A model generated the notes under the pieces. The model had not been told where the DNA came from and made no database searches. It was given only the letters and a program-made list of their open reading frames with translations. DNA of 64,000 nt. Source: JAVJQS01 sp040218815. GTDB lineage: Bacteria > Bacteroidota > Bacteroidia > Flavobacteriales_E > Vicingaceae. Position 1 is the first letter of the stretch; every line of letters begins with the position of its first letter. A program made the translations under genes and the position numbers. Shown here piece by piece: positions 1 to 9,075 of this stretch. Where the stretch lies: assembly GCA_040218815.1 (NCBI GenBank), contig JAVJQS010000004.1:310001-374000 (forward strand), written 5' to 3'.

Positions 1-1
1 A

Positions 2-283
2 CCAGACCCAACAGCTAAGCCTAAACCAAAAGTTAAAGCAGAAGATATTCAATTAGGAGTTCCTAAGAAAGAGGAAGAAGAAATTGAAGTAGAACACGAA
101 GGAAAAGTTTCCTTTTTTAACGATTCGAAAGGTTATGGATTTATCAAAGACCTGAAAAGTCAAGAAAGTTATTTTGTGCATGTTAACGGATTAACAGAAG
201 AGGTTGCAGAAGGTGATAAAGTATATTTTGAACTAGAGCAGGGGCAGAAAGGATTGAATGCCGTGAAGGTGAAGAAAATTTGA
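2..283 (+). CDS. Cold-shock domain protein, 3' part only
   Basis: The reading frame is open from base 2 and stops at 281-283; the start lies outside the window. The visible 93 residues hold an acidic/lysine linker followed by a cold-shock (OB-fold) domain with the RNP1-like motif KGYGFI and the RNP2-like motif YFVHV, which bind single-stranded RNA or DNA. The ending GLNAVKVKKI matches the usual end of Bacteroidota cold-shock proteins of about 150 residues with a charged N-terminal tail. Likely an RNA chaperone. The DEAD-box RNA helicase downstream fits a role in RNA remodelling, but about 345 bases with a tandem repeat separate the two. Confidence 0.85.
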   Translation, partial: PDPTAKPKPKVKAEDIQLGVPKKEEEEIEVEHEGKVSFFNDSKGYGFIKDLKSQESYFVHVNGLTEEVAEGDKVYFELEQGQKGLNAVKVKKI

Positions 284-320
284 TGATATAATTACTAATT
301 ACTAATTACTAATTTTTAAT

Positions 321-476
321 TAGAGAGAGTTTAGACCTTAGAGTTTAGAAGGTAGATGAATTAGTTAAATTTTTAATGTTGAATTTTTAATCTTTAATTA
401 GAGAGAGTTTAGACCTTAGAGTTTATAAAGTAGATGAATTAGTTAAATTTTTAATGGTGAATTTTTAATCTTTAAT
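321..476. repeat. 78-bp tandem duplication in a gene-free stretch
   Basis: Two adjacent copies (321-398 and 399-476) of a 78-bp AT-rich unit starting TAGAGAGAGTTTAGACC and ending ATCTTTAAT differ at three positions. They fill most of the 346-base gap between the cold-shock gene and the helicase. A short ATTACTA run (about 290-312) sits just before, and a related string occurs again at about 601-629 just before the helicase start. The rest of the gap shows no ORF. The function is unknown. Confidence 0.8.
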
Positions 477-629
477 CAAAAAAAGATACTTGTTTCAATA
501 ATTTTATAGGCAATCTCTTACAATCGAATAATAGCTAGTGCTTTTAAAGAGAAAAAGTTTATTTGGTTTCAAACATTTATATCATCAGGTCAAATTCACT
601 ATTAAAAATTTAGAATTAAAGATTAAAAA

Positions 630-1883
630 TTGAAGTTCACGGATTACCCTTTAGGCGACGGCATTAAGAAAAGCATCAGTAAGCAGGGTTTTAAGAAGCC
701 CACTGATATTCAATACAAGTCTATTCCACATATATTAAGAGGAGAGGATGTATTGGCCATTGCTCAAACAGGTACAGGAAAAACAGCAGCATTTGCAATT
801 CCTATCTTACAAATTCTCAATGTTAAGAAACTAGTTAAACAAAGCAGTGGAGTAAAGTGCTTAATTATGGCTCCTACTCATGAATTGGCATTGCAAATTC
901 ACGAGGTATTTAAAGGCTTAGGGAGTCATACTAAAGTTATTTCTTATTGCATTCACGGTGGGGTAGACCAAGAACCCCAAAAAGAAAAACTCCATGATGG
1001 GGTAGATGTATTAATTGCTACACCTGGTCGCTTATTTGATTTGGTGCATCAAGAGGCCTTAGACATAAGCAAAACAGAAATACTGGTATTGGATGAAGCC
1101 GACCACATGTTGGATTTGGGTTTTATCAAAGATATCCGCGACCTCATGCGGCATTTACCAAAAAAGCGTCAGACGCTCTTTTTCTCAGCAACTATAAATG
1201 AAAAGATTAAAAAACTAGCTTATTCTTTGGTCACCAATCCCATACGAATACAAATTTCTCCGAAAGATCCTGTTGCTAAAAACATAGAGCATGCCATTGC
1301 CTTTATTGAAATGGACGATAAGCGCTTTTTCTTGGGCAGTCGACTGCGAGACAATCCAGAACTAAAAACCCTTGTGTTTGTGCGGACTAAAGTGCGTGCT
1401 GAGCGACTAAAGAAAGCCATGGAAAGAATGGATATTGTTACTGACACCATTCATAGCGATAAGTTACAAAATGAACGGGAGGGGAGTATGCAGGCCTTTC
1501 GTTCAGGAAAACTAAAAACACTAATAGCCACAGATATCAGCGCTAGAGGCATTGATATACCAAATGTGGACTGGGTAATCAACTACGACTTACCAGAATC
1601 TTCAGAACAATACGTGCATAGGGTAGGTAGAACGGGAAGAGGTGATCAAAAAGGCCAGGCCTTATCTTTTTGCAGTGAAGAAGAAAAGGACTTATTAGAA
1701 GAAATTGAAAGCAATTTAGGAAAGCCCATCCACCGATTGAGTATTTCTAAGAGCGACTATCAATTTACTAAGGAAACGGTAGGAGAAACTAGTGACACAG
1801 ACTGGAAAAGCTTGATGGATAATGCTGCTACGGAAGAAGAAGAGTGGAGGAAAACAAAAAAGAAAAGAAGTAAAAAGAAGTGA
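630..1883 (+). CDS. rhlE: DEAD-box ATP-dependent RNA helicase, RhlE type
   Basis: A 417-residue two-domain RNA helicase. Motifs in order: Q motif (GFKKPTDIQ, residues 20-28), Walker A AQTGTGKT (45-52), PTHELALQ, TPGRL, DEAD (155-158), SAT (186-188), then in the second domain TDISARGIDIP and HRVGRTGR, with a lysine-rich tail (KKKRSKKK) typical of RhlE proteins that bind RNA. It unwinds short RNA duplexes using ATP, in ribosome assembly or RNA turnover. The start is TTG: an in-frame TAA lies three bases upstream (624-626) and the conserved beginning MKFTDYPL starts exactly here, so no ATG start is possible. The RhlE subgroup is inferred from motif style and length. Confidence 0.9.
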   Translation: MKFTDYPLGDGIKKSISKQGFKKPTDIQYKSIPHILRGEDVLAIAQTGTGKTAAFAIPILQILNVKKLVKQSSGVKCLIMAPTHELALQIHEVFKGLGSHTKVISYCIHGGVDQEPQKEKLHDGVDVLIATPGRLFDLVHQEALDISKTEILVLDEADHMLDLGFIKDIRDLMRHLPKKRQTLFFSATINEKIKKLAYSLVTNPIRIQISPKDPVAKNIEHAIAFIEMDDKRFFLGSRLRDNPELKTLVFVRTKVRAERLKKAMERMDIVTDTIHSDKLQNEREGSMQAFRSGKLKTLIATDISARGIDIPNVDWVINYDLPESSEQYVHRVGRTGRGDQKGQALSFCSEEEKDLLEEIESNLGKPIHRLSISKSDYQFTKETVGETSDTDWKSLMDNAATEEEEWRKTKKKRSKKK

Positions 1884-2008
1884 GGGAGAATTTTTTATTC
1901 CCCATTAATCTTTGTTTTTAATTCTACATGTAATTGCTATTGTTTGTAATATTAGTGCGGCAATTCAGCTAATCTTATTATAATTATTAGAATTAAATCT
2001 ATAAAATT

Positions 2009-3547
2009 ATGAGGCATTTTTGCTTTCTTTTCCTGTCATTTTTTTTAGCAGTTAGTTTTTCATTGGCACAATCAAATTCTTTATCAAATATTGATAAAAT
2101 TGATTTTAAAAACATTCAAGTGTTAAAGAATGGGGAAGAAATAATCGGCTATAGTGCATTTTATAAAACCAAAACAGAAGAAGACAAATCTTCCTACTAT
2201 CAGCTCACTATTTTAGATAAAGACTTAAACACAAGAAAAACAGTAAAGTTAAGCGAGGATAAGTCTTTATATTTATTAGACATGCAATATAATTTGGAGC
2301 TAATGTGCTTTAAATTTTATGATAGCAATACAAAACGTGTAGTCTTCAAGCTTATCAATAAAAAGGGAGACCTTCTAGCAACTAAAAATTATTCAGTAGA
2401 CCTTTATGCTGGTCAGTTGATATCCTTAGCCATAAAAGAAGAAGTCAAAATGGATCCATCTCTTTATCCAGTGAATGGAGTTGGTTTTTTGAATTACAGG
2501 TGGGTAAAACATGATAAGCCAGGATATGAAATTCGCTTCTACCCAAATAGTTTAGAAGATCATAGTTGGACCTTTAGGTCAAATGCTAGTTCCACTATGA
2601 GCGAATTTGCTACTTTGCTTACTGCAAATAAAGAGGTGGTAGTAAATTTAATATCTATTCAAAAGGCAGGACTTTATAAAGAAACAGCATTTGAAGTTAG
2701 TGTGCTAAAAACTTCAACTGGCAAAGAACTTTCCCGGACAAAAATTAGTTCAAATGAATTTGAAGAAAGTATATTAAATGCATTTTACGATGAAGTTAAA
2801 AAGGAGGTGAAGTTAATTGGGATGTACTATAAAAAAGGAGTTAATATTTTAACTTCACCAAGTCTAGGAATGGTTGTAAGTACTATAGGTGCTGATGGAA
2901 AAGTTAAAAATAAAAGGAATTATGAGTGGAAGGGAGAAATTGCTGAATTATTACCTTCTGACACTTTAAACAATGAAGATGGCAGTATATACTTCCATCG
3001 AATCATGAAACAAGATGATGGAAGTATTTTAGCTTTAGGGGAATCTTTTTCACAAGTTAAGAAGGGCATATCATTAACTACTAAGGTTTTGCCATCGAGT
3101 AATCTAGGGTCTAATGCGCAATATTCATTTGATTTCATCTCGGGAAATTTTTATTTATTTAAATTCAATTCTGATTTTAGATTAAATTCCGTCGAGCTTA
3201 TCAAACGTAAAGCGACTAGTATAAGCTTGCCTGCAGGAGCAGCTACTTATGGAATGCATTTTATGTCGCTGTACTCCAATCTAATGGGAGGATTTTCTCT
3301 AAATCATTTTCAATATTTTGACAATTCGAACTTTCGCTTTTTTTACAGCAGGGCAAGCAAAGAAAATGAACAATATTTTTTCTACGGGATGGTATCTGTA
3401 GAGGAAGGTGCACTAAAGCAATTTAATAATAGTAGTGAAATAAATAATGATATTTCAGCTATTAAGGCACTTCCTTTTGATTCGACTAAGCTTGTATTAT
3501 TTACCTATAAAAAAGATCAAAAACAATTGATGTTTGAAGTAAAGTAA
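2009..3547 (+). CDS. Secreted protein of unknown function, DUF6770-like
   Basis: A 512-residue protein with a clear signal peptide (hydrophobic residues 5-20, cleavage probably after SLA). The N-terminal part (a Gly-Tyr-x-x-Phe-Tyr stretch followed by LTILDKDLN) resembles, from memory, the Bacteroidota family DUF6770, whose role is unknown. The rest is rich in alternating hydrophobic and polar residues, suggesting beta strands, with no recognisable catalytic motif. It stands alone between non-coding spacers. Probably a periplasmic or surface protein. Confidence 0.7.
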   Translation: MRHFCFLFLSFFLAVSFSLAQSNSLSNIDKIDFKNIQVLKNGEEIIGYSAFYKTKTEEDKSSYYQLTILDKDLNTRKTVKLSEDKSLYLLDMQYNLELMCFKFYDSNTKRVVFKLINKKGDLLATKNYSVDLYAGQLISLAIKEEVKMDPSLYPVNGVGFLNYRWVKHDKPGYEIRFYPNSLEDHSWTFRSNASSTMSEFATLLTANKEVVVNLISIQKAGLYKETAFEVSVLKTSTGKELSRTKISSNEFEESILNAFYDEVKKEVKLIGMYYKKGVNILTSPSLGMVVSTIGADGKVKNKRNYEWKGEIAELLPSDTLNNEDGSIYFHRIMKQDDGSILALGESFSQVKKGISLTTKVLPSSNLGSNAQYSFDFISGNFYLFKFNSDFRLNSVELIKRKATSISLPAGAATYGMHFMSLYSNLMGGFSLNHFQYFDNSNFRFFYSRASKENEQYFFYGMVSVEEGALKQFNNSSEINNDISAIKALPFDSTKLVLFTYKKDQKQLMFEVK

Positions 3548-3791
3548 TGTTTATGGTATACTTTTCTTTTATTTACTCTTAAAGTAGTCTATACCAACCC
3601 TCAACTTTTATGACTTTGAAAATCAAACAATCATTAGAGTTCTTGAGAATTAAAGACGTTAATTGCCAGGAATGATAATTCTGCCGAAGAAGAGAAACAG
3701 TGGAAGAAAAAAAGCGAAATATGAGTTAATACCTATTTGACGGTATTGTTTTTTTCACTATTATCGTAGTCTAAACCAAACTCTTTTAGCT

Positions 3792-4223
3792 ATGCCATTT
3801 AAATCTAAACCTCCAGTATGGTTCTGGGTAGTGTCTGCACTTGCACTTATTTGGAACTTAATGGGCGTAAGCGCCTATTTAACTCAAGCTTATACAACTC
3901 CTGAAATGTTAGAAGCTTTACCTGAATTAGAAAGAGACCTTGTAAATAGTACGCCTGCTTGGGTAACTGCGGCATTTGCGGTAGCTGTTTGGGGTGGAGC
4001 ATTGGGTTGTTTGCTGTTGTTATTAAGAAAATCAATTGCTCATCTGATTTTGATGATTTCATTGCTGGGTATAGTGGTTCAGATGTCTTGGGTATTTTTT
4101 GTAAGTAATTCTGTAGCGGTATATGGTCCTGGACAATCTGTAATGCCTATAATGGTTATAGCGGTCGGAATTTTGCTGATTTTACTCGCAAGCAAAGCTA
4201 AATCCAGAAACTGGGTCTCTTGA
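3792..4223 (+). CDS. Four-helix integral membrane protein, function unknown
   Basis: A 143-residue protein with four hydrophobic helices (about 9-31, 57-78, 83-104 and 115-134) and a short acidic loop between helices 1 and 2. The pattern PVWFWVVSALALIWNLMG at the N-terminus and TPAWVTAAFAVAVWGGALG in helix 2 marks a small conserved family of Bacteroidota and Proteobacteria membrane proteins, sometimes labelled sugar transporter without evidence. No catalytic motif is visible. It may be expressed independently of the metal-efflux genes that follow. Confidence 0.65.
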   Translation: MPFKSKPPVWFWVVSALALIWNLMGVSAYLTQAYTTPEMLEALPELERDLVNSTPAWVTAAFAVAVWGGALGCLLLLLRKSIAHLILMISLLGIVVQMSWVFFVSNSVAVYGPGQSVMPIMVIAVGILLILLASKAKSRNWVS

Positions 4224-4263
4224 TGAAGTTTTATTAAATGAGTTTTTTAATTTACTTTCTTCT

Positions 4264-4271
4264 TACCTTTG
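4264..4271 (+). promoter_or_regulatory. Bacteroidota -7 promoter element for the metal-efflux locus
   Basis: TACCTTTG matches the Bacteroidota sigma-A consensus TAnnTTTG exactly. It ends only four bases before the GTG at 4276, so transcripts would have almost no leader. No clear -33 TTG is seen at the expected distance, so the assignment rests on the -7 element alone. Confidence 0.4.
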
Positions 4272-4275
4272 TTAG

Positions 4276-4668
4276 GTGAAGAAACTATTTTCTATTCTTC
4301 TTTCTCTAGTTGTGCTACTTCAAAGTTTTGATGTGCATGCGTCTGATGTATTAAGTTTAGGTGCAGTATTAGAGCATGCTCAATTTCACGAAGCTGAGTT
4401 TGGTGATGATTTGTTTACATTCTATCAAAAACATTTTGGCTCTTCAAGTGAAGATCATGTAGCCCATCAACATCAAGAGAAACATGAAAAACTCCCCCAG
4501 CATGATAATTTATGCTCAAGCGTGGCTCACGTATTTATTGTCAATCCTTCTAATAATATTGCTGTTGAAGCTAACAGTCTAAATGAATTGAAGCTAAATT
4601 TTTACTACTTAGAGGGAAATTCTTTTACACTTCCATACGACTTTTTTCAGCCTCCCATTTCTGCATAA
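4276..4668 (+). CDS. Histidine-rich periplasmic protein of the metal-efflux locus
   Basis: A 130-residue protein with a signal peptide (about 1-22, ending VHA) and a histidine/acid-rich centre (HQHQEKHEKLPQHDN at about 65-80, plus HAQFHEAEF near 35), as expected for a periplasmic metal-binding protein. It is followed 86 bases later by the RND metal pump, so a metal chaperone or sensor role in efflux is inferred. The start is GTG; no other in-frame start gives a signal peptide. Small proteins of this kind often precede czcA/cusA genes in Bacteroidota. There is no enzyme motif. Confidence 0.7.
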   Translation: MKKLFSILLSLVVLLQSFDVHASDVLSLGAVLEHAQFHEAEFGDDLFTFYQKHFGSSSEDHVAHQHQEKHEKLPQHDNLCSSVAHVFIVNPSNNIAVEANSLNELKLNFYYLEGNSFTLPYDFFQPPISA

Positions 4669-4702
4669 TTCTATCCCTTAGGGGAATTCTCATTAAGACG
4701 AT

Positions 4703-4720
4703 AAAAGGAATTCCTTTTTT
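4703..4720 (+). terminator. Possible attenuator between the His-rich gene and the metal pump
   Basis: The palindrome AAAAGGAATTCCTTTT is followed directly by more T residues, giving a short stem with an AATT loop and a U-tract. It lies between the His-rich gene and the pump gene, so it could limit read-through. The stem is short and the call is weak. Confidence 0.35.
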
Positions 4721-4754
4721 AGTCCACCCATTAGAATTTAATCATTCATGAATT

Positions 4755-7700
4755 ATGCTATCATCTATTATTCGATTTAGTATTCGGAATAAATTTCTGG
4801 TACTACTTTTTACTACTTTCATCATTGCTTTTGGCTTTTATGCTTTAACAAAGATCAAAATCGGAGCAGTTCCTGACATTACCAACAATCAAGTTCAGGT
4901 AATCACAACTTCTCAAAACCTTTCTACTCCAGATGTAGAGCAATTTATAACTTACCCCATAGAATTGGAAATGGCCAATTTGCCTGGTGTAAAAGAAATG
5001 CGCTCTGTCTCCAAGTTTGGTATTTCAGTTATTACCATCGTTTTTGAAGATGATATGGGCACATATTTGCCGCGCCAGTTAATTGCGGAAAAAATAAAAA
5101 GTGCATCAGCTGAAATTCCAGCTGGCTTTGGAACTCCAGAGATGGGGCCAATCACTACTGGCCTAGGAGAAATCTATCAATATATCTTGGATACAAAAGA
5201 GGGCTATAAAAATGAGTACTCTGTAATGGAGCTGCGGACCATTCAGGATTGGATTGTGAAGCGTCAATTATCAGGAATTCCTGGTGTAGTGGAAGTGAAT
5301 ACCTGGGGTGGTTATTTAAAACAATATGAAGTTGCTATAAATACTCAAAAGCTTAATGCTATGGATATTACAGCGATTCAGGTGTTCAACGCCTTAGAAA
5401 AGAATAATTCAGTTGCTGGAGGTGGGTACATCGAAAAAGGAAAGGAGACTTATTTTATTCGTGGTGATGGAATGGTTAAGTCTTTAGAGGATATTGAAAA
5501 TACAGTTGTAACCAATAAAGGTGCAACCCCAATTTACATTAAAGATTTAGGTAAGGTGCAATTTGGACATGCCAATCGATTTGGTGCTATTACAGGTAAT
5601 GGAGAAGGGGAAAAGGTAATGGGACAAGTGATGATGCTTAAAGATGCCAACTCTAAGGAGGTTATGGGCGCGATAAAGGAAAGAGTAGCCTTAATCTCTA
5701 AAAGCTTACCTGAAGGAGTGTTTATCAACGATTTCTTGGAGCGAAGTGAATTGATTGGAAGAACAACCAATACTATTATTGAAAACCTAGTTCTTGGATG
5801 CCTTATTGTAATTTTTGTAGTTGTTCTGTTGCTTGGAAATCTACGTTCTGGTATAGTAGTGGCATCGGTTATTCCTCTTTGCTTGCTTTTTGCACTTTCT
5901 CTCATGTACCTTTTTGATGTTGATGCTAATTTAATGAGTCTTGGAGCCATTGACTTTGGTATTATAATAGACGGAGCAGTTATTATTGTTGAGTTTATCG
6001 CTTTTCAAATGACTAAGAAGGCTACTGCATTTAACCAATTATCCAAAAGCGAAAAAAAGCACTTAAAAGATGAAATAACCACCAGTGCATCTCAAAAAAT
6101 GATGAATTCAGCCATTTTTGGTCAATTGATTATTCTGTTGGTGTTTATCCCTATTTTATCTTTACAAGGGGTAGAAGGTAAGATGTTTCAGCCGATGGCA
6201 CTAACCTTTAGCTTTGCCTTGATTGGAGCCATGGTGCTCTGTTTTACCTATGTGCCCGTTATTTCATCATTGGTTTTAAAACCTTCTAAAACCAACACCA
6301 AAACCATTTCTAGTAGACTTCTGCAAAAAATACAAAGCATTTATGAACCTTCCATTGATTGGGCTTTAAAACATAAGCGAACTGTGTTAAGCATTACGCT
6401 TTTACTTTTTGCATTCACCATCTTCCTATTTAGCAGAATGGGAGCAGAATTTGTACCCACTTTAGATGAAGGTGATTTTGTGATACAGCCTATCCTAAAA
6501 ACAGGGACTTCTCTAAGTGAAACGATAGAAATGACAACTAAAATGGAAAATATTTTGCTCAATAATTTTTCGGAAGTTGATCAGGTTGTAAGTCGTATTG
6601 GAGCAGCTGAAGTACCTACAGACCCAATGTCTATGGAGCAGTCCGATGTGATAATAACCTTGAAAGATAAGTCAACATGGGAGGAGGGTAAAACCAAGGA
6701 AGAACTCGCCAACCAAATGAAAGAGAAAATTGAAGTATTGGGTGTAGGGGTGGAGTTTACACAACCCATAGAAATGCGGTTTAACGAGTTGATTACAGGA
6801 GTTAGGGCTGATATCGCCATTAAGCTCTTTGGAGAAGATCTACTTATTCTTGATCAAAAAGCAAATGAAATAAAGAACATCATCGAAGGGATTAAAGGGG
6901 CTGCTGATATTAGTGTTGAAAAAACAGTTGGATTACCACAGATGCGAGTGAAGTTTAAGCGGGACAAGATTGCAAGATATGGCTTGAATATAGCAGATTT
7001 AAATGATTTGATTAGTTTATCTTTTGCAGGAAAAAAGGCTGGAAACGTATTTGAAGGAGAGAAGCGATTCGACTTAGTTATTCGACTAGAGAAATCTAAA
7101 AGAACAAACATCTCTGATCTAGAGCAACTTTTTGTAGATCTTCCCGATGGAGGGAAAGTGCCTTTAAGAGAGTTGGCAGACATAACTTATGAAAAAGATG
7201 CTGCTATGATTTCACGAGATGATGCCAAGAGAAGGGTAGTAGTGGGAGTTAATGTTAGAAATAGAGATTTGCAGTCTGTTGTTGATGACATTCAAGCAGC
7301 GGTAAACCGAGAACTTGAGCTACCTGTTGGATACACCATAATCTATGGAGGTCAATTTGAGAATCTTCAGTCTGCTAAAAACCGACTCCTATGGGCGGTA
7401 CCTATTGCTTTAATCCTAATATTTGTTATGTTGTATTTTGCTTTTAAAACGATTAAAGATGCTGCATTGATTTTTACTGCTATTCCTTTAGCAGCAGTTG
7501 GAGGAGTGCTGTTTTTAGTTATTCGAGATTTGCCTTTTAGTATTTCAGCAGGCGTAGGTTTTATTGCCCTGTTTGGTATTGCGGTATTGAATGGCATTGT
7601 ATTGATTGATCACTTTAAAGAATTAAAAGAGGAGGGCATCTTAACAGGTGATGAATTAATCAAACAAGGCGCTAAAGATAGATTGAGAGCAGTATTGCTA

Positions 7701-9074
7701 ACTGCATCTGCAGCAGCTTTAGGTTTTCTTCCCATGGCTATTTCAACTAATGCAGGAGCTGAAGTTCAACGGCCCTTAGCAACAGTAGTTATTGGCGGCT
7801 TGTTTACTGCCAGTTTGTTAACCCTAATTGTTTTACCCATTTTATACTCCATATTCGATAAAAGGAGTTTGAAGCTAAAGTCTTCAGTTGCAGGAGGGGT
7901 TTTATTGCTTGCTTTTATGGGATTTGGAAGTGGGGCTTCTGCACAAGAATTAGGGTATGATGACCTTCTTTTAGTTGCTAAAAAGAACAATGGGCTTATT
8001 AATGCATCATCACTTCAAGTAGAAAGGTCTAAAGTGCTAATAAATAGTGCATTTGATTTTGATAAAACATCCGTTTATTACAGTTTTGATGAAAACGATT
8101 TAGCCGAAAATGGAGAGCCGAATCAAGTTTGGGGTATTTCCCAAGACATCCGTTTTCCAACCATTTATGGTGCACAGAAAAAATTGAATAGGGCTAATTA
8201 TAACTTAAGCGCTAAGTCGCTAATCATTCAAGAGCAACGACTTGAAAGACAGTTATCATCAGCCTATCAAGATTTCTTGTATGCACAGGAAAAAGCAAGC
8301 ATATACACCTATTTAGATAGCTTACTTCAGGTATTTGACCGTGCAGTTGAGCGCAAGTATGAACTGGGAGGCAGCAGTTACTTGGAAAAACTTACTGCTC
8401 AATCAAAAAAGCAACAATTAGAAGTTGCTTTGAAACAAGTTAAAGAGGAGGTAAGCTCGGCCGTTCAAAGCATACGTGGAATAGTGCAAGGTGGAGATAG
8501 CATTTCACCTAAGTTTGAAAAGTTGACTCCTTTAAGCATGAAGTTGATGGATTTATCTGAAAGCCCTGTGCAAGATTATTTTCTTGGTAAAATTGAAGTA
8601 ATTAAGGCAAAAGAGCAATTGCAAAAACAAGAGTGGTTTCCCGACCTTAGTTTAAATTACTTTCAGGGCAGTAATGCGAATTTGAATGAAAACCTGATTG
8701 GGTATAGCTTTGGATTGAAATTCCCTTTGATTTTTAATGCTCAGGCAGCTCGAGTAAAAGCCTCCAAGATAGCAACTCAAGCAGTTCAAGAACAAGCTAA
8801 AAATTACGATAAACAATTGGAAAGTAAGTATGAAGGTCTTTTGGCAGATCAAAAAAAATACAAGGCAGCGTTGAATTATTATGAAAATACGGGGAAGACA
8901 CTGTCCCAAGAAATTTTAAAAACCGCTAATAGAAGTTACGAAACTGGTGAGATTGATTATTTCCAGTACATCCAAAGTTTAGAAAATGGCGCACAAATCC
9001 AATTGGATTACTTAAAAAACTTACATCAATATAACCTTACCATCATAGAGTTAAACCACATAATCTTAAATTAA
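4755..9074 (+). CDS. czcA: CzcA/CusA-family RND metal efflux pump fused to a TolC-like outer-membrane factor
   Basis: A 1439-residue fusion. Residues 1 to about 1037 are a heavy-metal RND proton antiporter: helix 4 carries the proton-relay motif DFGIIIDGAVIIVE (D400, D406, E413), the HME-family signature. A hydrophobic segment at about 1044-1060 ending in ASAQ looks like an internal signal/anchor; after it, residues about 1065-1439 form a TolC/CzcC-type coiled-coil outer-membrane factor. The region around TDPMSMEQ and GDFVIQP lacks the CusA copper methionine at the usual place, so Zn/Co/Cd-type substrates are more likely than Cu, but this is inference. The stop is one base before the adaptor gene, so the whole tripartite pump is made from two genes. 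Such fusions are known in Bacteroidota. Confidence 0.93.
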   Translation: MLSSIIRFSIRNKFLVLLFTTFIIAFGFYALTKIKIGAVPDITNNQVQVITTSQNLSTPDVEQFITYPIELEMANLPGVKEMRSVSKFGISVITIVFEDDMGTYLPRQLIAEKIKSASAEIPAGFGTPEMGPITTGLGEIYQYILDTKEGYKNEYSVMELRTIQDWIVKRQLSGIPGVVEVNTWGGYLKQYEVAINTQKLNAMDITAIQVFNALEKNNSVAGGGYIEKGKETYFIRGDGMVKSLEDIENTVVTNKGATPIYIKDLGKVQFGHANRFGAITGNGEGEKVMGQVMMLKDANSKEVMGAIKERVALISKSLPEGVFINDFLERSELIGRTTNTIIENLVLGCLIVIFVVVLLLGNLRSGIVVASVIPLCLLFALSLMYLFDVDANLMSLGAIDFGIIIDGAVIIVEFIAFQMTKKATAFNQLSKSEKKHLKDEITTSASQKMMNSAIFGQLIILLVFIPILSLQGVEGKMFQPMALTFSFALIGAMVLCFTYVPVISSLVLKPSKTNTKTISSRLLQKIQSIYEPSIDWALKHKRTVLSITLLLFAFTIFLFSRMGAEFVPTLDEGDFVIQPILKTGTSLSETIEMTTKMENILLNNFSEVDQVVSRIGAAEVPTDPMSMEQSDVIITLKDKSTWEEGKTKEELANQMKEKIEVLGVGVEFTQPIEMRFNELITGVRADIAIKLFGEDLLILDQKANEIKNIIEGIKGAADISVEKTVGLPQMRVKFKRDKIARYGLNIADLNDLISLSFAGKKAGNVFEGEKRFDLVIRLEKSKRTNISDLEQLFVDLPDGGKVPLRELADITYEKDAAMISRDDAKRRVVVGVNVRNRDLQSVVDDIQAAVNRELELPVGYTIIYGGQFENLQSAKNRLLWAVPIALILIFVMLYFAFKTIKDAALIFTAIPLAAVGGVLFLVIRDLPFSISAGVGFIALFGIAVLNGIVLIDHFKELKEEGILTGDELIKQGAKDRLRAVLLTASAAALGFLPMAISTNAGAEVQRPLATVVIGGLFTASLLTLIVLPILYSIFDKRSLKLKSSVAGGVLLLAFMGFGSGASAQELGYDDLLLVAKKNNGLINASSLQVERSKVLINSAFDFDKTSVYYSFDENDLAENGEPNQVWGISQDIRFPTIYGAQKKLNRANYNLSAKSLIIQEQRLERQLSSAYQDFLYAQEKASIYTYLDSLLQVFDRAVERKYELGGSSYLEKLTAQSKKQQLEVALKQVKEEVSSAVQSIRGIVQGGDSISPKFEKLTPLSMKLMDLSESPVQDYFLGKIEVIKAKEQLQKQEWFPDLSLNYFQGSNANLNENLIGYSFGLKFPLIFNAQAARVKASKIATQAVQEQAKNYDKQLESKYEGLLADQKKYKAALNYYENTGKTLSQEILKTANRSYETGEIDYFQYIQSLENGAQIQLDYLKNLHQYNLTIIELNHIILN

Positions 9075-9075
9075 G

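Noticed and set aside
3665..3726. A stretch encoding NDNSAEEEKQWKKK that resembles the acidic/lysine tail of the helicase at 630.
   Set aside because: Too short and low-complexity to show that it is a duplicated helicase end.
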